From NCBI GenBank assembly GCA_036389795.1, contig DASVWD010000242.1:1-62394 (forward strand): a stretch of 62,394 nt of DNA. The letters run 5' to 3'. This stretch comes from Longimicrobium sp. Lineage in GTDB: Bacteria > Gemmatimonadota > Gemmatimonadetes > Longimicrobiales > Longimicrobiaceae. Position numbers and translations under genes: made by a program. This document shows, piece by piece, positions 34,383-43,586 of this stretch. Under the pieces are notes generated by a model. The model did no database searches. It saw only the letters and a program-made list of their open reading frames with translations, and had not been told where the DNA came from. Positions within the stretch are counted from its first letter, which is position 1; each line of letters starts with the position of its first letter.

Positions 34383-34595
34383 TCACGGCTGGGCCGAATC
34401 GCTCACCGTGTTCGGCGGCGGCAGCCCCGGGCGCGCGGGCGCGGTGTCGTTGGCGATGGTGCCCTGGCCGCGCTCCGGGCTCCCGCCCGCGCGCTGCTCG
34501 TCGGGGTTGCCGCCCTGGTGCCGGCTGCCCGCCTCGCACGCCGCCGCCAGCGCCGCCACCAGCGCCAGCGCCGGGATCGTCCGCAGCTTCCGCAT
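34383..34595 (-). CDS. Small lipoprotein of unknown function
   Basis: A 70-residue predicted lipoprotein: signal MRKLRTIPALALVAALAAAC with the lipobox cysteine at residue 20, then a short hydrophilic tail rich in G, N, P and S. GAGGACGGGGGACG precedes ATG. It converges with the low-GC island. Tiny lipoproteins of this kind are common in the envelope; no function can be named. Confidence 0.7.
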   Translation of the reverse strand: MRKLRTIPALALVAALAAACEAGSRHQGGNPDEQRAGGSPERGQGTIANDTAPARPGLPPPNTVSDSAQP

Positions 34596-35173
34596 CGTCC
34601 CCCGTCCTCTTTCGTCTCTCGATGGTCGATCCCTGGCCCGCATGCCGGCGCCGCCTACCGCACACACCGCGCCGGGACCGCAGATCAGTTGAGCTGTTGG
34701 TTTGGGCGTGTCCCTCCGCTGCGCTCCGGGCCGGGCTGCGCGCGCCGTAGGGCACGATACGACTGTGCCCAACGGCGCCGGGCCACCGCCGCGACGATAC
34801 CCCGTGTCGCGGCGGCGTCCCGGCCCTCCGGGCGCGCATCCCTCACGCGGGGCATCGCTCGAGCCGCTGGCGCCGCGAGTGCCTGAAGACACTCGCTGGA
34901 ACCACGGAAAGCCTCGCAAACCCCGCGAGGCTTCAACTGCAACCCGCTTCTCCTCCGCGATCGATTTCGTCGCGCGGAGCGCCGAGGTGTTTCCCCTCTC
35001 CCGCAGTCTGGGAGAGGGGAGCGCGGCCCCTGGTCGTGAGGAACGAACGACCGGAGCCGCGCGGGGGAGAGGGCCCCCGGCGGCCGCGCCGCCGGCGGTC
35101 GAGGCATGCCGCGACCCTGCGGAACGGTTCGGAATGCCGTCGCAGGCTGTCCCCTGTTCCCTGTACCCCGCCG
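34596..35173. other. Intergenic region containing one arm of a long inverted repeat pair
   Basis: Beyond the repeat at 34879-35073 I see only GC-rich sequence without a credible reading frame. The short stem CTCGCAAACCCCGCGAG around 34915 is part of the repeat. Confidence 0.5.
34879..35073 (+). repeat. Dispersed ~190-bp repeat, arm 1
   Basis: It reads CTGAAGACACTCGCTGGAAC through CCCCTCTCCCGCAGTCTGGG to GCGCGGGGGAGAGGG. The same sequence, inverted and somewhat diverged, is at 38436-38621. The pair brackets argF and the first HExxH lipoprotein gene. Confidence 0.7.
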
Positions 35174-36094
35174 TCACCGCCACTCGTGCATCAGCTTCGC
35201 CATGATCGCCTTCTGCGCGTGCAGGCGGTTCTCGGCCTCGTCGAAGACGCGCGAGCGGGGGCCCTCGATCACCTCGTCGGCCACCTCCTCGCCGCGGTGC
35301 GCGGGGAGGCAGTGCAGGAAGATGGCGCGCTCCGAGGCGCGGCCCATCAGCGCCTCGTCGACGCGGAAGCCCTGGAAGTCGCGCTCGCGCTTGGCCTGCT
35401 CCTCCTCCTGGCCCATCGACGCCCACACGTCGGTGTTCACCACGTCGGCGCCCTCCACCGCCTCGCGCGGGTCGTGGGTCAGGACGACGCGGGCGGCCGA
35501 GCGCGCCCGCTCCAGGATCTCCGTGTCCGGCTCGTACCCCGGCGGGACCGCCAGGCGCAGCTCGAAGCCCAGCCGGTACGCCGCGTTCAGCCACGAGTTG
35601 GCCATGTTGTTGCCGTCGCCCACCCAGGCCACCTTCACGCGCTCCAGGTCGGGGCCCAGGCTCTCCCGGACCGTCTGCAGGTCGGCCATGATCTGGCACG
35701 GATGCAGCAGGTCGGTGAGGCCGTTGATCACGGGGACCGAGCCCCAGCGCGCCAGCTCGTCCACGTCGGCCTGGGCGAAGGTGCGGATCATCACGCCGTC
35801 CACGTAGCGCGAGAGCACGCGGGCGGTGTCCCGGATCGGCTCGCCGCGGCCCAGCTGGATGTCGCGCGACGACAGGAAGAGCGCGTGGCCGCCCAGCTGG
35901 TAGGCGCCCACCTCGAAGGAGACGCGCGTGCGGGTGGATCTCTTGGTGAAGATCATGGCCAGCGTCTTGCCGGCCAGCGGCTGCTCGCGGTACTCGCCGC
36001 GCTTCATCCGCGCGGCCAGCTCCAGCGTGGCGAGCAGCTCCTCCCGGCTGAAGTCCGGGATGGCGGTGAAGTGGCGCACGGAGGCGTTCGGCAT
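35174..36094 (-). CDS. argF: Ornithine carbamoyltransferase
   Basis: A 306-residue enzyme of arginine synthesis: carbamoyl phosphate plus ornithine gives citrulline. Carbamoyl-phosphate loop STRTRVSFE near residue 56, HPCQIMADLQT, the ornithine loop VNTDVWASMGQE and HCLPAHRGEEV near the C-terminus are all present; length is normal. The start at 36094 (MPNASVRHF) begins just before conserved sequence; an upstream ATG gives a Pro/Ala-rich extension. No other arg gene is adjacent. Confidence 0.95.
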   Translation of the reverse strand: MPNASVRHFTAIPDFSREELLATLELAARMKRGEYREQPLAGKTLAMIFTKRSTRTRVSFEVGAYQLGGHALFLSSRDIQLGRGEPIRDTARVLSRYVDGVMIRTFAQADVDELARWGSVPVINGLTDLLHPCQIMADLQTVRESLGPDLERVKVAWVGDGNNMANSWLNAAYRLGFELRLAVPPGYEPDTEILERARSAARVVLTHDPREAVEGADVVNTDVWASMGQEEEQAKRERDFQGFRVDEALMGRASERAIFLHCLPAHRGEEVADEVIEGPRSRVFDEAENRLHAQKAIMAKLMHEWR

Positions 36095-36422
36095 GGCGTG
36101 GACGGGTGCGGGGTGCGGCCTCGCGGAGGCCCCGGCGGGGGCGCGGCAAGATAGCACGCCGCCCCGGCGCGGGGAACCTCGCCGCGCCAGCAGCGTACAA
36201 GCCCTTCCGCCGCAACGGGATACGCACCCCGGAGCGCGCGGCGCGGACCCCCGGCGGGGGACGCGGGGCGCCCTTCCTTTTTCGGACGAGCGTTCATACT
36301 ATTTCTGCTCCGCGACGGCGATCGCGCGCGAGGACGTCCGGTTCCGGCGCCCCCGCGCGTTCCCATGGGATGCCCGCGCCGCGTCCGGCCGAGCCGCCCG
36401 GTCCCTCATCCTCCGAGTCCCG
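36095..36422. other. Intergenic region between divergent argF and lipoprotein genes
   Basis: Very GC-rich, with no repeat or gene recognised. TACTAT near 36297 could be a -10 for the rightward gene, but no matching -35 is convincing. Confidence 0.3.
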
Positions 36423-38360
36423 ATGAAGCGCATCCTCCCGGTCTTCCTGCTCGCGGTGGCCTTCGCCGCGTGCAAAGACGGCTCCGGCTCCGGCCCCCGG
36501 CTCCGCTCGCTCACCCTGTCGCCGGAAGACGCCTTCACCTCGGTGGGCGACACCGCCGTGCTCACCGTCACCGCCACGGGCGAGAGCGGCGGCGCGGTGA
36601 ACCCCGACGTCGACTTCCGCAGCCTGAACCCCGCGGTGGCGCGGGTGGACGGCGAGGGCGTGATCACCGGCGTGGCGGTCGGCAGCACGCAGGTGATCGG
36701 CGAGGGCGGCGGCGCGGCCGACACCGTCGACGTGACGGTGTTCGCGCAGGGCACGCTGCTCCGGCTGAACACCAACGCCGACGTCGACTGCACCGCCCCC
36801 GACATCCGCAAGGGGCGGGTGGTGGCCAACTCGCAGTTCCTGCAGATCGTGGAGGACGTGCAGAACCCGGCGGGCGGCTTCACCCAGGCCGAGTACCAGG
36901 CGATCGGCGCGCGCTTCGACAACCTGAACTACCCCGTCAACGTGGCCAACTTCGGGGCGCCCACCGACATCGACAACAACGGCAGGATCATCGTCTTCTA
37001 CACCCGCGCGGTGAACGAGATGACCCCGCGGGGCGCCGGCTTCTTCGTCGGCGGCTTCTTCTTCGGCCGCGACCTCTTCCCGAAGACGGAGACCCCGCGC
37101 GCGGGGGCGTGCCCCGCCAGCAACGTGGCCGAGATCTTCTACGTGCTGGCGCCGGACCCCAACGGCGAGGTCAACGGCAACCGCCGCACGACGGCGTTCG
37201 TGCGCGAGCAGACCATGTCCACGCTCTCGCACGAGTTCGAGCACCTGATCAACGCCTCGCGGCGCCTGTACGTGAACACCAACACGCGCGTGTTCGAGGG
37301 CGTCTGGCTGGACGAGGGGCTGGCGCACATCGCCGAGGAGCTGGCGTTCTACGCGTTCGGCGGGCTGGCGCCGCGGCAGAACCTGCAGCAGTCCACGCTG
37401 TTCGACACCCAGCCGCACGTGGACGCCTACAACGAGTACGCGCGCGCCAACTTCGGCCGCCTGCGCACCTACCTGCAGAGCACCGAGAACCAGTCGCCGC
37501 TGGGCGAGACGCTGCGCGACGACGACCTGGAGACGCGCGGCGCCGCCTGGAGCTTCCTGCGCTACTCGGCGGACCGGCGGGCCGGCAACGACGCGCAGTA
37601 CTGGTTCGCGCTGGTGAACAACCCCGACAGCGGGGTGATCAACCTGCGCAGCGTGCTGGGGACCGACCCCTCGCCCTGGTTCCGCGACTGGACGGTGGCC
37701 AACTACGCCGACGACGGGGTGGCGGGGGTGGAGGCGCGCTTCACCCACCCGAGCTACAACTTCCGCAACCTGTACGCGCACCCGCAGGTGGCGGGCGCCT
37801 ACCCGCTGCTGGTGAAAAACCTGGTCGACGGGCAGACGGTCACCACCTCCATCCAGGCGCTCAGTGCGGGGTACTACCGCTTCGGCGTGGCGGCCGGCGG
37901 CACGGCCACCCTGCGCGTGACCGCGTCGGGGACCGGCGACGCCAGCGCGTGCGCCAACGTGGCGCTGGCGGTGGGGCAGGTGTACCAGGGCGGCCCCGAA
38001 GTGCCGGCGCTCTGCTTCTCCGGCGGCGCCGCGGGGGCGGAGTTCGTGCTGGTCCCGTTCAACGCCTCGCAGACCACGGGCTCCAACCTGGGGATCTCGA
38101 TCGTGGCCACGGGGATCGTGCCGGTGGTGGGCCCGCCGAGCCCGTCCCTGGCCCCCTCGTCGCTGGTGGCGGGGCTGGAGCGGGCCGACGCGTCGCTCTT
38201 CAACGACGGCGGCTTCCACATGCGCCTGCGCTACCGCGAGCGCGAGCTGGCCGAGGAGCTGCTGGGCGGCGGCGGGGGCACCCGGCTGCGCCCGATGAGC
38301 CAGGTGGCGGCCGCCCCGGCCCCGGCGGACATCCGCATCCAGGTGCTGCGGACCAAGTAG
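36423..38360 (+). CDS. Secreted HExxH metalloprotease-like lipoprotein with Ig-like domain
   Basis: A 645-residue lipoprotein with signal MKRILPVFLLAVAFAAC. A Big_2-type Ig-like domain (SLTLSPEDAFTSVGDTAVLTVTA) comes next. The catalytic region has THAT-type order STLSHEFEHLINASRRL (HEFEH, residues 270-274) followed by WLDEGLAHIAEELAFY, whose glutamate is the likely third zinc ligand, resembling hyicolysin-like M30 peptidases. The C-terminal part is beta-rich. It is a clear paralogue of the next gene, 495 nt downstream. An exported zinc protease is inferred from motif only. Confidence 0.85.
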   Translation: MKRILPVFLLAVAFAACKDGSGSGPRLRSLTLSPEDAFTSVGDTAVLTVTATGESGGAVNPDVDFRSLNPAVARVDGEGVITGVAVGSTQVIGEGGGAADTVDVTVFAQGTLLRLNTNADVDCTAPDIRKGRVVANSQFLQIVEDVQNPAGGFTQAEYQAIGARFDNLNYPVNVANFGAPTDIDNNGRIIVFYTRAVNEMTPRGAGFFVGGFFFGRDLFPKTETPRAGACPASNVAEIFYVLAPDPNGEVNGNRRTTAFVREQTMSTLSHEFEHLINASRRLYVNTNTRVFEGVWLDEGLAHIAEELAFYAFGGLAPRQNLQQSTLFDTQPHVDAYNEYARANFGRLRTYLQSTENQSPLGETLRDDDLETRGAAWSFLRYSADRRAGNDAQYWFALVNNPDSGVINLRSVLGTDPSPWFRDWTVANYADDGVAGVEARFTHPSYNFRNLYAHPQVAGAYPLLVKNLVDGQTVTTSIQALSAGYYRFGVAAGGTATLRVTASGTGDASACANVALAVGQVYQGGPEVPALCFSGGAAGAEFVLVPFNASQTTGSNLGISIVATGIVPVVGPPSPSLAPSSLVAGLERADASLFNDGGFHMRLRYRERELAEELLGGGGGTRLRPMSQVAAAPAPADIRIQVLRTK

Positions 38361-38385
38361 GCCGCCGGCCGGACGCCTGAAAGAG

Positions 38386-38421
38386 ACGGCACCCCTCGCG
38401 CGCGAAGGGTGCCGTCGTTTT
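38386..38421 (+). terminator. Rho-independent terminator of the first HExxH lipoprotein gene
   Basis: ACGGCACCC (38386-38394) pairs with GGGTGCCGT (38407-38415), extended by inner CGCG pairing, and is followed by CGTTTTG. It lies 25 nt after the stop codon. Confidence 0.75.
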
Positions 38422-38435
38422 GCGGACCGCGGGGA

Positions 38436-38621
38436 CCCTCTCCCCCGCGCGGCCCCGGTCGCTCGTTCCCCGCGACCAGGGGCTGCGCTCCCCTCTCGCA
38501 GACTGCGGGAGAGGGGAAACCCCCGGCGCTGCGCGCGACGAAACCACCTGGAGGTGCGGTTGAAGCCTCGCGGGGTTTGCGAGGCTTTCCGTGGTTCCAG
38601 CGAGCGTCTTCAGGCGCTTGC
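38436..38621 (-). repeat. Dispersed ~190-bp repeat, arm 2 (inverted)
   Basis: It contains CCCTCTCCCCCGCGCGG, GCGGGAGAGGGGA, GAAGCCTCGCGGGGTTTGCG and GGTTCCAGCGAGCGTCTTCA, the complement of 34879-35073. It lies in a 495-nt gap between the two paralogous lipoprotein genes. I see no gene in the rest of the gap. Confidence 0.7.
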
Positions 38622-38855
38622 GACCCCGGCGCTCGCGCTTCGGCACCTCGCGCCCGCTGCTCGCGCCCCGGCCTCGCGCCCGCCCCGCCATCGCCCTGCG
38701 CATTTTGTCGTTCCCCAGCTCAGGGTAGCGCAGGGGAGCGGGTGTCTGGTTACATTGGTGGGACGCTCCGCTCCACGTCACGAAGAGGGCCGGCCGGACG
38801 TTCCCAAGGGATCGCCTCCAGCCTCCCATCCGCCAACTTCCGCATTCCGGTCCTC

Positions 38856-40811
38856 ATGAAGCGCCTCCTCGCCCTCGCCGCCCCGGCGGCCCTGCTGCTG
38901 GCCGCCGCCTGCGACCGCGACCCCACCGAGCCCCCGGCCCCGATCGCCAGCGTGGCGCTGGCCCCCGACGAGCGCACCCTGGCCGTGGGCGAGACGATGC
39001 AGCTGGTGGCCACCGTGCGCGACACGCGCGGCGGCGAGCCCGCCGAGCCCGACCTGCGCTGGAGCAGCGACGCGCCCGGCGTGGCCGCGGTCGACGGAGG
39101 CGGCGTGGTGCGGGGGCTTGCGCCGGGGACGGCCACCCTGCGCGCCGCGGTGGGCGACAGGTCGGCCGCCGTGCGCGTGTTCGTGGCCGCCGCGCCGCCC
39201 GGCTGCGACCAGCCGGGGGCGGTGCGCGCCCTGGCGGTGGGCGAGGCGGTGGTGGCGGGCGGCGTCGGCGCCTCGGTGCTGTGCCTGGACGGGGGCGCCG
39301 GGGGGAAGGAGTACGTGGCCGTCCCCTTCAACTCGGCCGACGACTTCGGCCGCCTGCCGCTCGCGGTGAGCACGGCGGGGACGGTGCCCGTCTCGCCCGT
39401 GAGCCCCTCGCGCGTCCCGGCTTTCGACCTGGGCGGGGAGGGCGAGCCGGTGCCGGACGGCGGGTGGGAGGCGCGGCTGCGCGGGCGCGCGGAGCGGGAG
39501 CTGGAGCGCTTCGTGGGCGCGGCGCGCGCCCTGGCCGCCGCGCGCGAGGGGGGCGGCACGGCGCTCGCCCCGCGGCTGGACCTGGCCACGCGCAACGTGC
39601 AGCCGGGCGACCAGCTGCGCATCAACGCCAGCGTGGCCTCGTGCGACACCCCCAGCGTGCGCACGGGGCGCGTGGTGGCCGTCACCGAGCGCGCGGTGCT
39701 GGTGGCCGACGCGGCCAACCCGGCGGGGGGCCTGAGCGACGCCGACTACCAGGCGCTGGGCGCGGCGTTCGACACGCTCGCTTGGCCGGTGGACGTGGCC
39801 GCCTTCGGCGCGCCGGGCGACGTGGACGGCAACGGGCGGGTGGTGGTGTTCTTCACCCGCGCGGTCAACGAGCTCACGGAGCGGGGCGCGGGCGGCTTCG
39901 TGGCGGGCTTCTTCCACCCGCGCGACCTCTTCCCCACGCGCGACCGCGAAGGGCTGGACGCGTGCCGGTCCAGCAACTACGCCGAGATCCTGTACATGAT
40001 GGCGACCGACCCGGCGGGGCAGGTGAACGGCAACGTGCGCGCGCGCGACTTCGTGCTGCGCACCTCGCCGGGGACCCTGGCGCACGAGCTCCAGCACCTG
40101 ATCAGCGCGTCGCGGCGCCTGTACGAGCTCGAGACGCCGTTCTGGAACGAGGTGGCGTGGCTGAACGAGGGGCTCAGCCACGTGGCCGAGGAGCTGGCCT
40201 TCTACCGCGCCGCGGGGCTCGGCCCGCGGCAGCGCCTGACCTCGGCCGCGCTGGCCGCCCCCCGCACGCGCGCCGCGCTGCTGTCGTACCAGTCGGCGAA
40301 CCTGCAGCGCTACGCCCGCTTCCTGGCCGACCCCGAGACCGAGACGCCGCTGGGGAAGTTCGCGAACGACGACGCCCTGGAGACGCGCGGCGCCGCCTGG
40401 GCGTTCCTGCGCTACGCGGCCGACCGCCGCGGCGGCGACGAGACGGCGTTCTGGAAGAGCCTGGTGGAGTCGAGCTCGGTGGGGCTGGCCAACCTGCACG
40501 CCGCGCTGGGCGCCGATCCGCGGCTGTGGATGCGCGACTGGATGGCCTCGGTGTTCGCCGACGGCGTCGTGCCCGGCCTCGACGCGCGCTACACCATGCC
40601 GAGCTGGGACTTCCGCTCGGTGCTGGCGCCGCTGCCGCTGTGGACCCGGCCGCTGGACGTGAACGGCGCCACGGGCTTCACCCTGTCGGGCGGCTCGGGC
40701 GCGTTCGTGCGCTTCGCCGTCGCCGCGGCGGGCGTGGGGACCCTGCGCGTCGGCTCCGGCGCCGCCGCCCCGCCCTCGCAGGCCTTCGTGACGGTGATCC
40801 GGACGAAGTAG
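38856..40811 (+). CDS. Secreted HExxH metalloprotease-like lipoprotein, paralogue
   Basis: A 651-residue lipoprotein with signal MKRLLALAAPAALLLAAAC, then an Ig-like segment (VALAPDERTLAVGETMQLVA). After an extra ~130-residue region comes the catalytic part with GTLAHELQHLISASRRL (HELQH, residues 410-414) and WLNEGLSHVAEELAFY. Large blocks such as TRAVNE-TERGAGGFVAGFF and DALETRGAAWAFLRYAADRR match the preceding gene, so the two arose by tandem duplication and rearrangement. Substrate unknown. Confidence 0.85.
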   Translation: MKRLLALAAPAALLLAAACDRDPTEPPAPIASVALAPDERTLAVGETMQLVATVRDTRGGEPAEPDLRWSSDAPGVAAVDGGGVVRGLAPGTATLRAAVGDRSAAVRVFVAAAPPGCDQPGAVRALAVGEAVVAGGVGASVLCLDGGAGGKEYVAVPFNSADDFGRLPLAVSTAGTVPVSPVSPSRVPAFDLGGEGEPVPDGGWEARLRGRAERELERFVGAARALAAAREGGGTALAPRLDLATRNVQPGDQLRINASVASCDTPSVRTGRVVAVTERAVLVADAANPAGGLSDADYQALGAAFDTLAWPVDVAAFGAPGDVDGNGRVVVFFTRAVNELTERGAGGFVAGFFHPRDLFPTRDREGLDACRSSNYAEILYMMATDPAGQVNGNVRARDFVLRTSPGTLAHELQHLISASRRLYELETPFWNEVAWLNEGLSHVAEELAFYRAAGLGPRQRLTSAALAAPRTRAALLSYQSANLQRYARFLADPETETPLGKFANDDALETRGAAWAFLRYAADRRGGDETAFWKSLVESSSVGLANLHAALGADPRLWMRDWMASVFADGVVPGLDARYTMPSWDFRSVLAPLPLWTRPLDVNGATGFTLSGGSGAFVRFAVAAAGVGTLRVGSGAAAPPSQAFVTVIRTK

Positions 40812-40840
40812 CTCCAGGCGAGCCCCGGAAGACGACACAG

Positions 40841-40876
40841 CCCCGGCGCCGTTCGCGGTGCCGGGGCCGGTCTTTT
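40841..40876 (+). terminator. Rho-independent terminator of the second HExxH lipoprotein gene
   Basis: CCCCGGCGCCG (40841-40851) pairs with CGGTGCCGGGG (40856-40866) around TTCG; TCTTTTTC follows. Confidence 0.8.
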
Positions 40877-40903
40877 TCGTGGGATCGGGATCCGAATATC
40901 ACA

Positions 40904-41172
40904 TACCTTCCGAAATCGACTGCGCATTCCATACAACACGAAAGTCATCCTGAGGGAGCGTCTGCACATAACCCGCGCCCGCGCAAATGGTTGGACGCGA
41001 CCGAAGGATCTACTCCGCGTGTCTGGTGGCCAGATGCAGTGCGCAAAAGCCAGCCTCGCTCCGGGGTGAGTAGATCCTTCAGTCGCCGCCAGACATCGGT
41101 TCCGGGGCAGGTTCGGCGCAGCGGCTCCTTCAGGATGACATCCTTTTGCACAATCGGTTGCGGAATCTGGTA
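40904..41172. repeat. MITE-like element, copy 2
   Basis: It is closely similar along its whole length to 30920-31193, including GTCATCCTGAGGGAGC and the inner GACCGAAGGATCTACTC pair. It fills most of the 427-nt gap before threonine synthase; CAGAGCAGCAGAGTCAGCAG follows, as beside copies 1 and 3. Confidence 0.75.
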
Positions 41173-41238
41173 TCGCGCAGAGCAGCAGAGTCAGCAGAGC
41201 ACGAACCGCAGCCCTAACCGACGCCGCGTGGTCCCGAC

Positions 41239-42417
41239 CTACATCCCGACGTACTTGAGGCCGCTGCCGGTGTTGAAGAGGACGACGGAGTCTTCGGGGC
41301 GGACCGCGCCGGCCTCGCGCAGGCGGGCGACGGCGGCGGCGGTGGCGGCGCCCTCGGGGGCGCAGAAGATCCCGGTGTCGCCGCCGACGACGGGGGTCCA
41401 GCGGCGCATCTCCTCGTCGGCGACGGCCACGGCCGCGCCGCCGGAGGCGCGGACCGCCTCCAGGATCAGGAAGTCGCCCACGGCGCGCGGCACCCTGAGC
41501 CCCGACGCGTAGGTGTGCGCGTCCGCCCACGGCGCGGCGTCCTCCGTCCCCTCTTCCCAGGCGCGCACGATCGGCGCGCACCCGGCGGCCTGCACCGACA
41601 CCATCCGCGGGCGCTCGGGCCCGATCCACCCCAGGCGCTCCATCTCGTCGAACGCCTTCCACATCCCCACCAGCCCGGTGCCCCCGCCGGTGGGGTAGAC
41701 GATCACGTCGGGGAGCGTCCAGCCGAGCTGCTCGGCCAGCTCGTACCCCATCGTCTTCTTCCCCTCGACGCGGTACGGCTCCTTGAGCGTGGAGAGGTCG
41801 AACCAGCCGTGCTCGCGCGCGCCCTCGGCCACGCGCACCGCGCAGTCGGTGATGAGCCCGTCCAGCAGCTCCAGATCGGCGCCGAGCGCGCGCATCTCCT
41901 CCAGGATCGGCCCGGGAGTGTCGCGGGGGACCACCACGTGGGCGCGCATCCCCGCGGCGGCGGCGTACGCCGCGGTGGCGCTCCCCGCGTTCCCGGCCGA
42001 CGGCAGCGCCACCTCGGTGATCCCCAGCTCCTTCGCGCGCGAGACGGCCAGGCAGAGCCCGCGCGCCTTGAACGAGGCGGTGGGGTTCTGCCCCTCGTCC
42101 TTGACCCAGAGCCGGGCGACGCCGAGCCGCGCCGCCAGCCGGGGCGCCTCGACCAGCGGCGTCCATCCCTCGCCCAGGCGGATGGCGTGGGCGGGGTCGC
42201 GCACGGGGAGGAGCTCGGCGTAGCGCCAGAGGTCGGCGGAGCGCCCGGCCAGGTCTTCGCGCCGGAGCCGCCGCCCCACCGCCTCCAGGTCGTAGCGCGG
42301 GTACAGCGGCTTCTCGCAGCAGGGCGAGAGCCGGTGCGGCACCTCGCTCTCGTGGCGCGCGCCGCAGCGCGTGCACTCCAGGTGCGAGGCGCCGCCGGGG
42401 GGGATCACGTCCGTCAT
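41239..42417 (-). CDS. thrC: Threonine synthase
   Basis: A 392-residue PLP enzyme converting O-phosphohomoserine to threonine. An N-terminal zinc-ribbon-like segment has CTRCGARHES and SPCCEKPLYP. The PLP lysine is in NPTASFKARG (near residue 117), the phosphate-binding loop is YPTGGGTGLVG, and PSAGNAGSATAAYAA is typical. The related cysteate synthase-like or threonine dehydratase-like enzymes are alternatives, but the N-terminal ribbon and length favour ThrC. It lies 32 nt downstream of an unknown gene on the same strand. Confidence 0.88.
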   Translation of the reverse strand: MTDVIPPGGASHLECTRCGARHESEVPHRLSPCCEKPLYPRYDLEAVGRRLRREDLAGRSADLWRYAELLPVRDPAHAIRLGEGWTPLVEAPRLAARLGVARLWVKDEGQNPTASFKARGLCLAVSRAKELGITEVALPSAGNAGSATAAYAAAAGMRAHVVVPRDTPGPILEEMRALGADLELLDGLITDCAVRVAEGAREHGWFDLSTLKEPYRVEGKKTMGYELAEQLGWTLPDVIVYPTGGGTGLVGMWKAFDEMERLGWIGPERPRMVSVQAAGCAPIVRAWEEGTEDAAPWADAHTYASGLRVPRAVGDFLILEAVRASGGAAVAVADEEMRRWTPVVGGDTGIFCAPEGAATAAAVARLREAGAVRPEDSVVLFNTGSGLKYVGM

Positions 42418-42449
42418 GTCGAAACCGATCGTCGGGGTCGAGTCTTTCC

Positions 42450-43148
42450 TCACCGCCGGGCCGGCCGCGCGGCCAGCACCGTCTCCACCGGCCCGCCGCA
42501 CGTGCCGCAGGCCTCGCGCGGGCCCTCCTCCCAACGATGGCAGGCCAGGCAGAGGGTGACCAGGCGGCCCTCCTCCTCGCTGGCGGCGGGGAGGAGGAAC
42601 GCGGCGCCGTCCGCGCCCACCACGCGTAAGGCGGGGCCCGTGTAGAAGTGCGCCAGCAGGTCGCGCACGTCGCCGTCGGCGGCCTTCGCGGTCACCACGT
42701 CCTCGCGCGTGACGGCGGTGCGGTTGCGGAAGCGGCTGCGCTCGGCCGTCCAGGTGCGCTCCACCCCCGGCTCGGGCTCGAGCGTCAGCGTGAGCCCCCG
42801 CGCCTCCAGCGCGAACGGCACCGCCAGCCTGCGCCTGAGCCGCTCCGCCGCACGCCGCACCTCGGGGCCCGGCGCCAGTTGCCCGCGGTTGGCCGGGTGG
42901 ATCGACGGGTCGCAGAAGATCGTGGCGCGCGCGTGCGACCAGAGCGGGGTCTTCAGGTCGCCCACGTCGGTCTCCGCCACCGCCGTGTAGTCGTACGGCC
43001 GCTCCACGGGGCCCACCTCGATGCGCGTCCCCCGCACCCCCGGCGCGCCCTCCAGCTCCGCCAGCAACGCGCGGGCGAGCAGCTCCCGCCGCTCGCGGTC
43101 GGCCAGCGGGCACCACAGGTCGGGCTGCAGCAGCTCGGGGAAGTCCAT
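42450..43148 (-). CDS. Protein of unknown function with C-terminal zinc ribbon
   Basis: A 232-residue protein I do not recognise. The body has alternating strands and helices (TPLWSHARATIFCDPSIHPANRG). The end carries CLACHRW and CGTCGG, a four-cysteine zinc ribbon. An AAGGA site precedes the ATG at 43148. It is co-directional with threonine synthase, 32 nt upstream of it, so they likely share a transcript. Confidence 0.72.
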   Translation of the reverse strand: MDFPELLQPDLWCPLADRERRELLARALLAELEGAPGVRGTRIEVGPVERPYDYTAVAETDVGDLKTPLWSHARATIFCDPSIHPANRGQLAPGPEVRRAAERLRRRLAVPFALEARGLTLTLEPEPGVERTWTAERSRFRNRTAVTREDVVTAKAADGDVRDLLAHFYTGPALRVVGADGAAFLLPAASEEEGRLVTLCLACHRWEEGPREACGTCGGPVETVLAARPARR

Positions 43149-43315
43149 CGTCCTTCGGTCGTCGCGCGGGCGTCGGTCGTGAGCGCGCCAATCTACCCCC
43201 CGCGCGCCCGGCCTGCCATGCGACGCCCGTTCGGCGAGCCACATCCCGGCAGCGGGACGTGAAATGTCTCACGCAGAGCAGCAGAGTCAGCAGAGAATGC
43301 CACGTCGTTCTCTGC

Positions 43316-43496
43316 TACCACCTGGCGAAACCGACGTGCATTCCACGCGATACGAAGCAGGTCATCCTGAGGGAGCGTCCGCGCATAACTCGCTCCCGAG
43401 TAAATGGTTGACCCAGCCATTGGTGCCGGGGCAGGCTCGGCGCAGCGGCTCCCTCAGGATGACACCCCGTTGCACGATCGATCGTGGGATCCGGTA
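43316..43496. repeat. MITE-like element, copy 3 (internally deleted)
   Basis: The ends TACCA...ACGTGCA and TGCACGATCGA...CCGGTA and the GTCATCCTGAGGGAGC pair are kept. The central GACCGAAGGATC palindrome found in copies 1 and 2 is lost, leaving 181 bp. Confidence 0.7.
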
Positions 43497-43521
43497 TGCC
43501 GACTCTGCCGCCCGAACGCGA

Positions 43522-43552
43522 CGCGGCCCCGGCGGGGAGCGCCGGGGCCGCG
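43522..43552 (-). terminator. Hairpin downstream of the TonB-domain gene
   Basis: CGCGGCCCCGGCG (43522-43534) pairs with CGCCGGGGCCGCG (43540-43552) around a 5-nt loop. It lies 34 nt past the stop at 43587 but lacks a U-run on that strand. Confidence 0.5.
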
Positions 43553-43586
43553 TCGGTGGAGCGCCGAACGGTTGGGGCCGGTCGGG

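Larger units (their letters stand above)
43149..43586. other. Intergenic region with palindromes, MITE copy 3 and a terminator
   Basis: It contains a CTCACGCAGAGCAGCAGAGT palindrome half (43269-43288), the MITE-like copy (43316-43496) and a 13-bp hairpin (43522-43552). No gene is visible. Confidence 0.55.
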
